NCBI GenBank assembly: GCA_007120675.1
Contig: SKNE01000175.1
Coordinates: 1 to 5,616 of the forward strand
From: Bacteroidales bacterium
Lineage (GTDB): Bacteria; Bacteroidota; Bacteroidia; Bacteroidales; UBA7960
Direction of reading: 5' to 3'
DNA: 5,616 bases
Shown here: positions 1 to 5,616 of the stretch, piece by piece
Numbering within the stretch: position 1 is the first letter of the stretch
How the letters are laid out: each line of letters opens with the position of its first letter
Position numbers and translations under genes: made by a program
The notes under the pieces: generated by a model
Seen by the model: only the letters and a program-made list of their open reading frames with translations
Databases searched by the model: none
Told to the model about the DNA's origin: nothing

Positions 1-1541
1 AGAACGACAACGGTCTGCCGTATGAAGGGGAGAGTACGCCCCGATATGGGATTTCCGTCGGTGATGTGAACAACGACGGCAGTCACGGCCTTGCCTTTGC
101 CAACCTGAACGGGGGCGTGGAGGTGTATGAGTTTGATCACGCACAGGAGGAGTGGGTGAGTTATTCAGGCAATCTTCCTTCCACGGGCAATTTCGCGCTG
201 ACCCAGTTGTGGGACATGAACGCCAACGGCCATACAGACCTGGTGGCTTTTGGCTCGGGCAGTGTTCACCTCTGGTATGGTGACGGAGCGGGAAACTGGA
301 CACTGGCCACCAGCTTCCAGACAGAAGGAACACCTGGTCATGCAAGGGCTTTCAGGGCAGGAGGTGATCTCACGGGGAACGGCCACGGGGACATCGTACT
401 CTTGTCCAACGAAGGGGATTTCTGGTGGAATTACCAGAATGAGCTCTATGTCTTTGCCGAGAGTACTGAAGCGGAAGAATTATGGATCAAGAACTTATAC
501 CCCAAGGGCTACGAAAAGTTTTACCCTGGGGCAGCCCGCTTCATCCACTGGGCATCTGCCGTGCCGCCGGGGCAAGCATCTCACGTAAGCATTGAGCTGT
601 CGGCCGGGGGACCGGATGGTCCGTGGACCCTGGTAGCGGACGATCTGCCCAATAATGGCCGGCACCAGTGGCACATTCCGCAGATTGGTTCCGATGAGGT
701 CTACCTCAGACTGACTGTCACTGCGGCCGGTGACACCGCTTCAGTGGTCAGCGCTGCACCCTTCAGCATCCTGGGGGAGACGGAGACGGTGCATGTTTCA
801 GCCCTTCCCAACGACCCGGATTTTGGCCACGTGGAAGGATCTGGCGACTACCTGGCGGGCCAGGAGGTGGTCTTGCAGGCGATCCCGCAGAGTGCATACC
901 ATTTCCTGTATTGGGAGGAGGATGGGGAGGTGGTGATGGACGGCGATGAGGTGGTGGGTCCGCAATATGTGTTCATTGCCCAGGAAGACAGGGAGCTCAT
1001 CGCGGTCTTTGCCCTGAACGTGCACACGATTTCTGCGGCCTCCGGTGAGCACGGAATCATCAGTCCTTCCGGTGAAATTCCCGTGCCCCACGGGGATGAG
1101 CAGGTTTTCAGTGTTGTCCCGGAGGATGGCTTCCTGGTGGACTACATTGAGGTGGACGGGATCCCCGCAGACCTTGAGTCGGATCCCCAATGGGACGGGG
1201 AAGAGATGACCTATGTTTTCCCGGAGGTCCTGGATGACCACAGCATTTACGTCTCTTTTGCCTCAGACCCCACATTTGTCCGTGAGCCTGTTTTTTTGCG
1301 CTGGTCCCTTTATCCCAACCCTGCCAGGGAACGCATATGGCTCAGCTTCCATGATGATTTGCCGGCGGGAGCAGCCATTCAGGTGATCGACCACTACGGC
1401 AGGCTTGTACGCCAAATCCATCCGCTTACGCAGGACAGGTCACAGCTAAGCATTCCCGTTGCGGGACTGGTTCCAGGTCTGTACGTGGTACGTGTCGCTG
1501 GCGCAGGAGTTTACAGGCCTTTGAAGCTGACCGTGCAGTGA
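1..1541 (+). CDS. Secreted FG-GAP/InlB-repeat protein with T9SS type A sorting domain (5'-partial)
   Basis: The frame is open from the left edge (first full codon at base 3) to a TGA at 1539-1541, giving 512 residues of a longer protein whose start and signal peptide lie outside the window. Three D-x-[NT]-x-[ND]-G calcium-loop motifs (63-80 DVNNDG, 213-230 DMNANG, 366-383 DLTGNG), each followed by a hydrophobic strand, mark FG-GAP/VCBS beta-propeller-type repeats. Bases about 540-770 resemble an Ig-like beta-sandwich module (IHW, GPW and QWHIP). Two divergent InlB B-repeat-like modules follow, at about 789-1010 and 1020-1260. The last 80 or so residues (about 1290-1538) form a T9SS sorting domain, with YPNPA at its start and GLYVVRV near its end. 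Such domains direct export across the outer membrane and are usually cleaved as the protein is anchored or released. I infer an extracellular or surface protein; no catalytic domain is visible, so it may bind ligands or carry an enzyme upstream. It converges with the SRAP gene and has no evident link to the repair genes. Confidence 0.9.
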   Translation, partial: NDNGLPYEGESTPRYGISVGDVNNDGSHGLAFANLNGGVEVYEFDHAQEEWVSYSGNLPSTGNFALTQLWDMNANGHTDLVAFGSGSVHLWYGDGAGNWTLATSFQTEGTPGHARAFRAGGDLTGNGHGDIVLLSNEGDFWWNYQNELYVFAESTEAEELWIKNLYPKGYEKFYPGAARFIHWASAVPPGQASHVSIELSAGGPDGPWTLVADDLPNNGRHQWHIPQIGSDEVYLRLTVTAAGDTASVVSAAPFSILGETETVHVSALPNDPDFGHVEGSGDYLAGQEVVLQAIPQSAYHFLYWEEDGEVVMDGDEVVGPQYVFIAQEDRELIAVFALNVHTISAASGEHGIISPSGEIPVPHGDEQVFSVVPEDGFLVDYIEVDGIPADLESDPQWDGEEMTYVFPEVLDDHSIYVSFASDPTFVREPVFLRWSLYPNPARERIWLSFHDDLPAGAAIQVIDHYGRLVRQIHPLTQDRSQLSIPVAGLVPGLYVVRVAGAGVYRPLKLTVQ

Positions 1542-1564
1542 TGTGGGCAGTTTTTTTCCCCGCT

Positions 1565-2317
1565 TCAGCTCAATGGGGGCAGTCCGGCATAATGAACGGC
1601 TTCCATTGCCGACGCCGTATTCCTGTCGTTGCGGGCGTTGTTCAGACTCCTTGATACCGGATGGGCCTCCATGAGTTCCTCCGGGCAGGCTTTGATCATC
1701 TGGCTGACCTCTTCCCTGGATGCTTCCTTGTCCAGCCATGCCTTCTCGCCCCCCGGTGTCAGGATCAGCGGCATGCGCTCTTTCCGGTTGTGAATCTGGG
1801 CCATCAACGGATTGGCCGCTGTGGTGACAATGCCAAAACCCAGGATCATCTCGCCCGTCTCCTTGTCGGTCCACCGGTCATAGAGGCAGCCAAGCGAAAA
1901 GTATTCATCCCCCCTGGGATAGATGAAGTAGGGGTACTTCCTGCCCTCATGCTCACGCCACTCAAAAAAGCCATTCACCGGGAGGATGGCCCGTTGTCTG
2001 CGCACCGCCTGCCTGAAGGACGGTTTCTCAAACACCGTCTCCCCCCTGGCGTTGAGCGTGCCTTTCCTGATGCGCATGGCTGCATCGCGGTCCCTTGCCC
2101 AGTGGGGGATCAGGCCCCACGATGCCAGCCGGATGCCCTCGTCGCTGAGCAAGGGCAGGTTTGGGTGGGCAAAACCGCTGACAAAGTAATAAGCGGTAAG
2201 GGTTTCACTGCCGGACCCTTTCACCAGTTGATCCTTCCAGTGGGGGGGCAGGATGCCCTGGTAACGCTCCGCCAGCTTTTTGGCCTTTTGCTGAAGAAAA
2301 GAGATGGAGTAGCACAT
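1565..2317 (-). CDS. yedK: SRAP-family abasic-site shielding protein (YedK/HMCES-like; 'SOS response-associated peptidase')
   Basis: This is a complete 250-residue SRAP domain protein, a normal length for bacterial members. Known family members (E. coli YedK, human HMCES) bind single-stranded DNA and form a thiazolidine crosslink between Cys2 and an abasic site, protecting it from strand cleavage. All expected active-site residues are visible: Cys2 right after the start Met, Asn89 in the NARGE motif, Glu119 in GFFEW, and His176 in QIHNRKERMP. Other family landmarks are WGLIPHWA (67-74), the ILPVNG strand (111-116) and the HPVS motif (219-222). The start is decided by chemistry: Cys2 must be exposed after Met removal, so only the ATG at 2317-2315 works. 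There is no strong Shine-Dalgarno sequence. A TATATTTG promoter match lies about 66 bases upstream. The gene is divergent from the Mre11/Rad50-like pair and its stop lies 23 bases from that of the secreted protein. Family assignment is near certain; the term 'peptidase' reflects proposed self-processing of the N-terminus. Confidence 0.96.
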   Translation of the reverse strand: MCYSISFLQQKAKKLAERYQGILPPHWKDQLVKGSGSETLTAYYFVSGFAHPNLPLLSDEGIRLASWGLIPHWARDRDAAMRIRKGTLNARGETVFEKPSFRQAVRRQRAILPVNGFFEWREHEGRKYPYFIYPRGDEYFSLGCLYDRWTDKETGEMILGFGIVTTAANPLMAQIHNRKERMPLILTPGGEKAWLDKEASREEVSQMIKACPEELMEAHPVSRSLNNARNDRNTASAMEAVHYAGLPPLS

Positions 2318-2382
2318 GGCCTTGTGACATTTATTCTTGGAATGGGATAGCGAAGTGCGTCTTCCCGTACTTTGTCGTTTTG

Positions 2383-2390
2383 CAAATATA
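2383..2390 (-). promoter_or_regulatory. Candidate Bacteroidota -7 element for the SRAP gene (TATATTTG)
   Basis: Read on the minus strand, these bases are TATATTTG, an exact match to the TAnnTTTG -7 consensus of the Bacteroidota primary sigma factor. Transcription would begin near 2376, leaving a leader of roughly 60 bases before the ATG at 2317. No TTG -33 element is present at the usual 19-21 base distance, so this remains a pattern match with sensible position. No SOS-type operator was recognised, although LexA boxes in this phylum are variable and could be missed. Confidence 0.4.
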
Positions 2391-2451
2391 CCAAAGCCAG
2401 GTGAGAATGGTTTTTACAGGAGAAATGTAGGCATGATCTGATATTTTTCCT

Positions 2452-2459
2452 TAATTTTG
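2452..2459 (+). promoter_or_regulatory. Candidate Bacteroidota -7 element for the nuclease-ATPase operon (TAATTTTG)
   Basis: TAATTTTG matches the TAnnTTTG consensus exactly and points toward the YhaO-like gene. The start codon is about 128 bases downstream, so the transcript would carry a long leader that includes the imperfect palindrome at 2465-2488. No clear TTG -33 box is seen at the expected distance. The AT-rich stretch at 2475-2500 could instead hold a degenerate promoter nearer the gene. Confidence 0.3.
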
Positions 2460-2464
2460 TGATG

Positions 2465-2488
2465 AATACCCCATAGATATATGGTATT
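2465..2488. repeat. Imperfect palindrome AATACC-N12-GGTATT
   Basis: The six-base arms AATACC (2465-2470) and GGTATT (2483-2488) are exact reverse complements around a 12-base centre, and inner AT/AT pairs (2473-2474 with 2479-2480) extend the dyad. It starts six bases after the TAATTTTG element, where a dimeric regulator could block initiation or an RNA hairpin could form in the leader. A dyad of this size can also arise by chance in AT-rich DNA, so its function is unproven. Confidence 0.3.
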
Positions 2489-2586
2489 ATATTATGAATA
2501 ATGGATGGAAGTCGATAAGGGCAAAATGCTTTGTGTTGATTTGATGCCTGGGCAGCGTCTTCGAGCCATTTATAAACCAAAGGACC

Positions 2587-3879
2587 ATGTCCATACGAAT
2601 TTTATGCAGTGCCGATTTGCACCTGGGCAAGCGTTCGGCTGACGTGCCCCAGGATCGTCCCGAAGCCTCCACCAGGTATACGTGGGACCGGCTGGTGGAG
2701 CTGGCCATAGCGGAGCGGGTTGATTTTTTTCTCCTTACGGGGGATATCATTGATGAGGACAATCGCTATTACGAGTCCCTTGTTCCCATGGGCCAGGGCT
2801 TGTCCAGGCTCCTGGAGGCCGGCGTTGAAGTCCTGATGGTCTCCGGCAATCACGACTACGATGTTTTGCGCCAATTGGTGCGCGACACCGCTTCTGAGCA
2901 CGTTCACCTGCTGGGTCAGGATGGCCGGTGGGAGCCGATGAGCATGGCGCGGAATGGCCAGGTGATTGAGTTTCTTGGCTGGTCTTTTCCCTCCAGGCAC
3001 GTGAGGGCAGGAGAGATGGCCTCCCCGGTCTCCCCCGGACCCGGTTCCGGCAACCTGCGCATTGGCTTGCTGCATGGTGACGTGGGGGTAGAGGACAGCC
3101 TCTATAATCCCGTTAAGATAGAGCAACTGCTGGCAGCGGGGGTGGATCTCTGGGTATTGGGACACATTCACAAGCCGGACACATTGCATGGCGAAAATCC
3201 CCTTGTGTTCTACCCGGGATCTCCCCATGCCCTCAGTGCAAAGGAAAGCGGTGTGCATGGGCCGGTTTTACTGGACATAGATGCGTCCCGTAACATCCGG
3301 ATGAAAAGGATCCCACTGTCGCCCGTTCGTTACGAATCATTGGAGGTGGATGTAAGTGGCGTGGAAAGTGAGGAGGCGTTCCGGAGAAGGCTCATGGAAT
3401 CCGTACGTGAACAGCTTGATCTGCTGGAGGATGAGCTGGAAGCTGTGGCCTTCCTGGTACTGACCATCACCCTCAGGGGCTCACACGCAAGAACTACCGA
3501 CCTGCTTGGCTGGGCAGGTGGAATGACAGAGGTGGAGGCCATTCAACAGAGGGGCTCAGCCATGGTCAGTGTCAGAAAGGTGGTCAGCAGGTTGCAGGCA
3601 CTGGTGGAAGACCTGGAGGCCCTCTCAAAAGAAAACACTCCTGCCGGTATCCTGGCAAACAGTATCCTGGCTTTGCAGCAGCACGAATCTACCCCCTTCG
3701 TGGACGCCATGCTGGAGGATATGGACAAGGAGCTGGAAAGCCTGGGCTATGCAAGGGTATACAGGCCTTTGAGCGAGGCAGGAATGATCGTCAGCCTGGG
3801 GGAGGAGGAGAAGCGTGCGATGCTCATGGGAGAATGCGTGAAACTGCTCAATGAGCTGATGAGGCAGAAGAATGCATGA
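2587..3879 (+). CDS. Mre11/SbcD-like DNA repair metallophosphoesterase, YhaO type
   Basis: This is a complete 430-residue calcineurin-like phosphoesterase of the Mre11/SbcD/YhaO group; B. subtilis YhaO is of similar size. Every metal-site motif is in order: D10-x-H12 (SADLHLGKR), GD at 52-53, GNHD at 87-90, H163 in LLHGD, and GHIH at 192-195. In the family these bind two manganese ions and cleave DNA phosphodiester bonds as exo- and endonuclease, gated by a Rad50-like ATPase. Residues from about 255 onward form the capping domain and a helical C-terminus, the region by which Mre11-type proteins dock on their ATPase. The ATG at 2587 is preferred because an in-frame TGA lies upstream at 2542-2544 with no other ATG between, and the first beta strand (IRILCSADLH) begins right after it. 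AAAGGA ends only two bases before the ATG, too close for a normal Shine-Dalgarno. The YhaN-like ATPase gene follows 63 bases downstream on the same strand, supporting one operon. The protein is expected in the cytosol or membrane-recruited through its partner. SbcD proper is the alternative name; the partner's features favour YhaO. Confidence 0.93.
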   Translation: MSIRILCSADLHLGKRSADVPQDRPEASTRYTWDRLVELAIAERVDFFLLTGDIIDEDNRYYESLVPMGQGLSRLLEAGVEVLMVSGNHDYDVLRQLVRDTASEHVHLLGQDGRWEPMSMARNGQVIEFLGWSFPSRHVRAGEMASPVSPGPGSGNLRIGLLHGDVGVEDSLYNPVKIEQLLAAGVDLWVLGHIHKPDTLHGENPLVFYPGSPHALSAKESGVHGPVLLDIDASRNIRMKRIPLSPVRYESLEVDVSGVESEEAFRRRLMESVREQLDLLEDELEAVAFLVLTITLRGSHARTTDLLGWAGGMTEVEAIQQRGSAMVSVRKVVSRLQALVEDLEALSKENTPAGILANSILALQQHESTPFVDAMLEDMDKELESLGYARVYRPLSEAGMIVSLGEEEKRAMLMGECVKLLNELMRQKNA

Positions 3880-3896
3880 GGGGCAAAGGAAATAGG

Positions 3897-3923
3897 GGAA
3901 GCGGTTTAAAAAAGGAAAGCGGT
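3897..3923 (+). repeat. Short near-direct repeat GGAAGCGGT / GGAAAGCGGT in the operon spacer
   Basis: Within the 63-base gap between the two operon genes, GGAAGCGGT (3897-3905) recurs as GGAAAGCGGT (3914-3923), with the core AAGCGGT identical and offset by 18 bases. Both copies are followed by A-rich sequence. The second copy ends about 20 bases before the ATPase start codon, so neither is a normally spaced ribosome binding site. It may be a local duplication or of no consequence. Confidence 0.35.
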
Positions 3924-3942
3924 AAAAGATAACTTCTGAATA

Positions 3943-5616
3943 ATGGACAAGTCATCATTGATCATTAAAGAACTGCACATAAGGGAGATGCCTGGGTTTC
4001 CAGGGGGGTTGGAACCCTTCAGGGGGCTTTCTCCCCATGTGAACATCGTGGCCGGTCCCAATGCATCGGGAAAAAGCTCTGCAGCGCGCCTGATTCAGCA
4101 GCTGGTATGGCGCAGGGACACTTCAGGGCTCTCTGCGGAGAGCCGTATCCGGGCTGGTGGAGAAGACTGGGTGATTCATCTCAACAGGGGCAAGGACATC
4201 GTGCAAAGCGGGGGTCAGGATCGTGAATTGGGTCCCATCCCGGCTTACGAATCCGCCTCTCGCTATATGCTGGCCCTGCACGACCTGGTAAAGGCTGAGG
4301 AGCGGGAGCTGGCCAGGGAGATGGCCCGGGAGGCTGTGGGGGGGTATGACATTGGGAAGGCCGGGGAGATCCTGGGCTATTCAGCCAATGTCCGCCCTGC
4401 CAATATCCGGCAGTACACCAGGTTTTCAGAAGCAAACAATCGTTATAAGGAGGCCTTGAGGGATCAGCAGGAGCTCAGCGTTCAGGAGGCCCGCCTGGAA
4501 GAGCTGCGCCATAAGGAGAGGTTGTCCCGCGAGGCGGGGATGGAGGCCGAGCTGCATGAATTGTACCTTGAGTACCTGGAGAAAAAAAACAGCGCCCATG
4601 AGGCGGCGCTCCACCTGGACTCCTTTCCCGCCGTAATGGACCAGGTGACCGGAAAGGAGATGGAGCAGGTCAATGACCTGGTGCAGCGAATGGATGCCTC
4701 CCGCGGGGTGTTGTTGCGCATCGACGAGGAGCTGCAGCAGCAGCGGGAAAGGGTGAAGCAGCTTAACCTTCCTCCTGGGGGGGTAAGCAGGGAGGTGTTG
4801 CAAAAGCTGGTTGAAGACATGGACAAGGCGGAAAGCCTTGACAAGGAGATGGGGGATTTGGGCCGTTCCCTGGGGGAGGCAAAAAGCCGGAGGGAGGAGG
4901 CGCTCAGGGCCATTGATAAAGACCTGGAGTCGCCACCCTGGAAGGGTTTGAGCCTGGAAGAGGTGAGTGGACTGGATCGTTTTTTACACGAGGCCCTCCG
5001 GCTTCGCAGTCGCCGGCAGCTGCTGCTGGAGTGGCTGAAGAGGTCGAAGGAGGAACTGGAAGCAGGGGTGGAGGCCGGCGATGCAGAAGTCCTGAAGGAG
5101 GGGATAAGCATCCTCAGCCATTGCTTACAGGTGCCTGGCCGCAAGGCTGCCCGAACCAATGTGAAGTCGGCCATCCTCGTGGCCATGGCGGCCCTGCTCG
5201 CCGTGCTGACTTACCTCATCGGCCTTGCCGGACTGATTTTTCTGCTGCCCCTTGCTGTCGCCGTCTTTTATGCAGACCGGCTGCATACCAGCAGGGAGAT
5301 GGAGATGCGGAAAGCCGATTATGTCCGGACCGGGCTGGAGGCGCCGCGGCAATGGGATGTGCCAGGCATTACCGGGCGCTTACAGGCCCTGATGAAGGAG
5401 CTGGAGAGGTCCATCCGGCGCAGGGAGTTGATCCGCAGCAGGGGGGACTGGCAGCAAGAGCTGGATGAGATGGAAGGTCCACTGGAAGCGATCCGGCGCC
5501 AGCGCCAGGAGTGGATCGATCAGCTGGCCTGGGTGCCGGAAGCGGTGGATGTGGAAACAGGGGATGACAGCAGCCTGTATTGGTTTTTGAATCACGCCCA
5601 CCAGTGGCATCGTGCC
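3943..5616 (+). CDS. YhaN-like Rad50/SbcC-type AAA ATPase with membrane hairpin (3'-partial)
   Basis: The frame runs without a stop from the ATG at 3943 to the right edge, giving 558 residues of a protein whose family is usually around 900-1000. A Walker A motif, GPNASGKSS, is at residues 38-46, preceded by the strands typical of ABC-type heads. Residues 107-117 (RYMLALHDLVK) match the region after the head's first lobe in YhaN-type proteins. From about 165 to 405, and again after 445, the sequence is rich in Leu, Glu, Lys, Arg and Gln, as expected for coiled coil. Residues 409-443 are almost wholly hydrophobic, flanked by basic residues on both sides (R400, K401, R404, K408; R446 and beyond), which fits a two-helix membrane hairpin with cytosolic ends. 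The signature motif, Walker B and returning coil would lie beyond the window. The start is set by an in-frame TGA at 3937-3939. No Shine-Dalgarno is well placed. ATP-driven control of the upstream nuclease is known for the Mre11-Rad50 family and inferred here. Confidence 0.88.
   Translation, partial: MDKSSLIIKELHIREMPGFPGGLEPFRGLSPHVNIVAGPNASGKSSAARLIQQLVWRRDTSGLSAESRIRAGGEDWVIHLNRGKDIVQSGGQDRELGPIPAYESASRYMLALHDLVKAEERELAREMAREAVGGYDIGKAGEILGYSANVRPANIRQYTRFSEANNRYKEALRDQQELSVQEARLEELRHKERLSREAGMEAELHELYLEYLEKKNSAHEAALHLDSFPAVMDQVTGKEMEQVNDLVQRMDASRGVLLRIDEELQQQRERVKQLNLPPGGVSREVLQKLVEDMDKAESLDKEMGDLGRSLGEAKSRREEALRAIDKDLESPPWKGLSLEEVSGLDRFLHEALRLRSRRQLLLEWLKRSKEELEAGVEAGDAEVLKEGISILSHCLQVPGRKAARTNVKSAILVAMAALLAVLTYLIGLAGLIFLLPLAVAVFYADRLHTSREMEMRKADYVRTGLEAPRQWDVPGITGRLQALMKELERSIRRRELIRSRGDWQQELDEMEGPLEAIRRQRQEWIDQLAWVPEAVDVETGDDSSLYWFLNHAHQWHRA

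Larger units (their letters stand above)
2318..2586. other. Divergent intergenic region between the SRAP gene and the YhaO-like gene
   Basis: This 269-base stretch separates two divergently transcribed genes and must hold the promoter of the SRAP gene and probably that of the nuclease operon. It is much richer in A and T than the coding DNA, especially at about 2440-2515. It contains one TAnnTTTG match on each strand and one imperfect palindrome, listed separately. No convincing gene, tRNA or small RNA is seen: the frames crossing it are short or extend antisense from the flanking genes. Confidence 0.7.

Noticed and set aside
66..68. GTG at 66 as the start of the secreted protein
   Set aside because: The frame is open to the left edge and this GTG codes for Val inside the calcium-loop motif DVNNDG, so the true start lies upstream of the window.
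1542..1564. T-run at 1551-1557 between the convergent genes as a terminator
   Set aside because: No GC-rich stem of useful length precedes the T-run on the plus strand, nor the matching run on the minus strand. Factor-dependent termination or a terminator inside coding sequence cannot be excluded.
1661..2350. Plus-strand 229-codon open frame opposite the SRAP gene
   Set aside because: It is antisense to a protein with a full set of conserved catalytic residues, and its translation shows no recognisable domain.
2494..2544. A 16-codon open frame (leader peptide candidate) upstream of the nuclease gene
   Set aside because: It lacks a ribosome binding site and has no attenuator-like codon run; such short frames are expected by chance.
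2602..3258. Minus-strand 218-codon open frame opposite the nuclease gene
   Set aside because: It lies wholly within a gene with all five phosphoesterase motifs and has no family features of its own.
4482..5186. Minus-strand 234-codon open frame opposite the ATPase gene
   Set aside because: Its very Ser/Arg-rich, low-complexity translation is what the reverse strand of a Glu/Leu-rich coiled-coil gene produces.
5031..5468. Plus-strand 145-codon open frame overlapping the ATPase gene
   Set aside because: It is in a different frame from the ATPase, which continues uninterrupted across it; the Gly/Ala/Arg-rich translation shows no domain.

Overview
The window reads as chromosomal DNA from a member of the Bacteroidota. 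The main evidence is the C-terminal type IX secretion (T9SS) sorting domain on the first protein, since that secretion system is largely confined to this phylum and close relatives. Supporting signs are two matches to the Bacteroidota -7 promoter consensus TAnnTTTG in the single large intergenic gap, and start codons without a well-placed Shine-Dalgarno sequence. Coding DNA is fairly GC-rich and the gap is clearly AT-richer. Genus cannot be told from the sequence.

Layout: (1) 1-1541, plus strand: the 3' part of a large secreted protein with FG-GAP/VCBS-type repeats, an Ig-like segment, two InlB-like repeats and a T9SS sorting domain; its N-terminus lies left of the window. (2) 1565-2317, minus strand and convergent with it: a complete SRAP-family protein (YedK/HMCES), which caps abasic sites in single-stranded DNA. 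(3) 2318-2586: a 269-base divergent intergenic region with candidate promoters for both flanking genes and an imperfect palindrome. (4) 2587-3879, plus strand: a complete Mre11/SbcD-like metallophosphoesterase of the YhaO type. (5) 3943-5616, plus strand: the first 558 codons of its partner, a YhaN-type Rad50/SbcC-like ATPase with a Walker A motif, long coiled coil and a strongly hydrophobic, probably membrane-inserted hairpin; the gene runs off the right edge.

Genes 4 and 5 very likely form one operon encoding a two-subunit nuclease-ATPase that acts on DNA ends or unusual DNA structures, possibly at the membrane. The SRAP gene beside it, transcribed divergently, also has a DNA-damage role. 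The right two-thirds of the window is therefore a small DNA-repair locus. The secreted protein on the left is probably an unrelated neighbour. No RNA genes, insertion sequences, CRISPR arrays or phage genes were seen.
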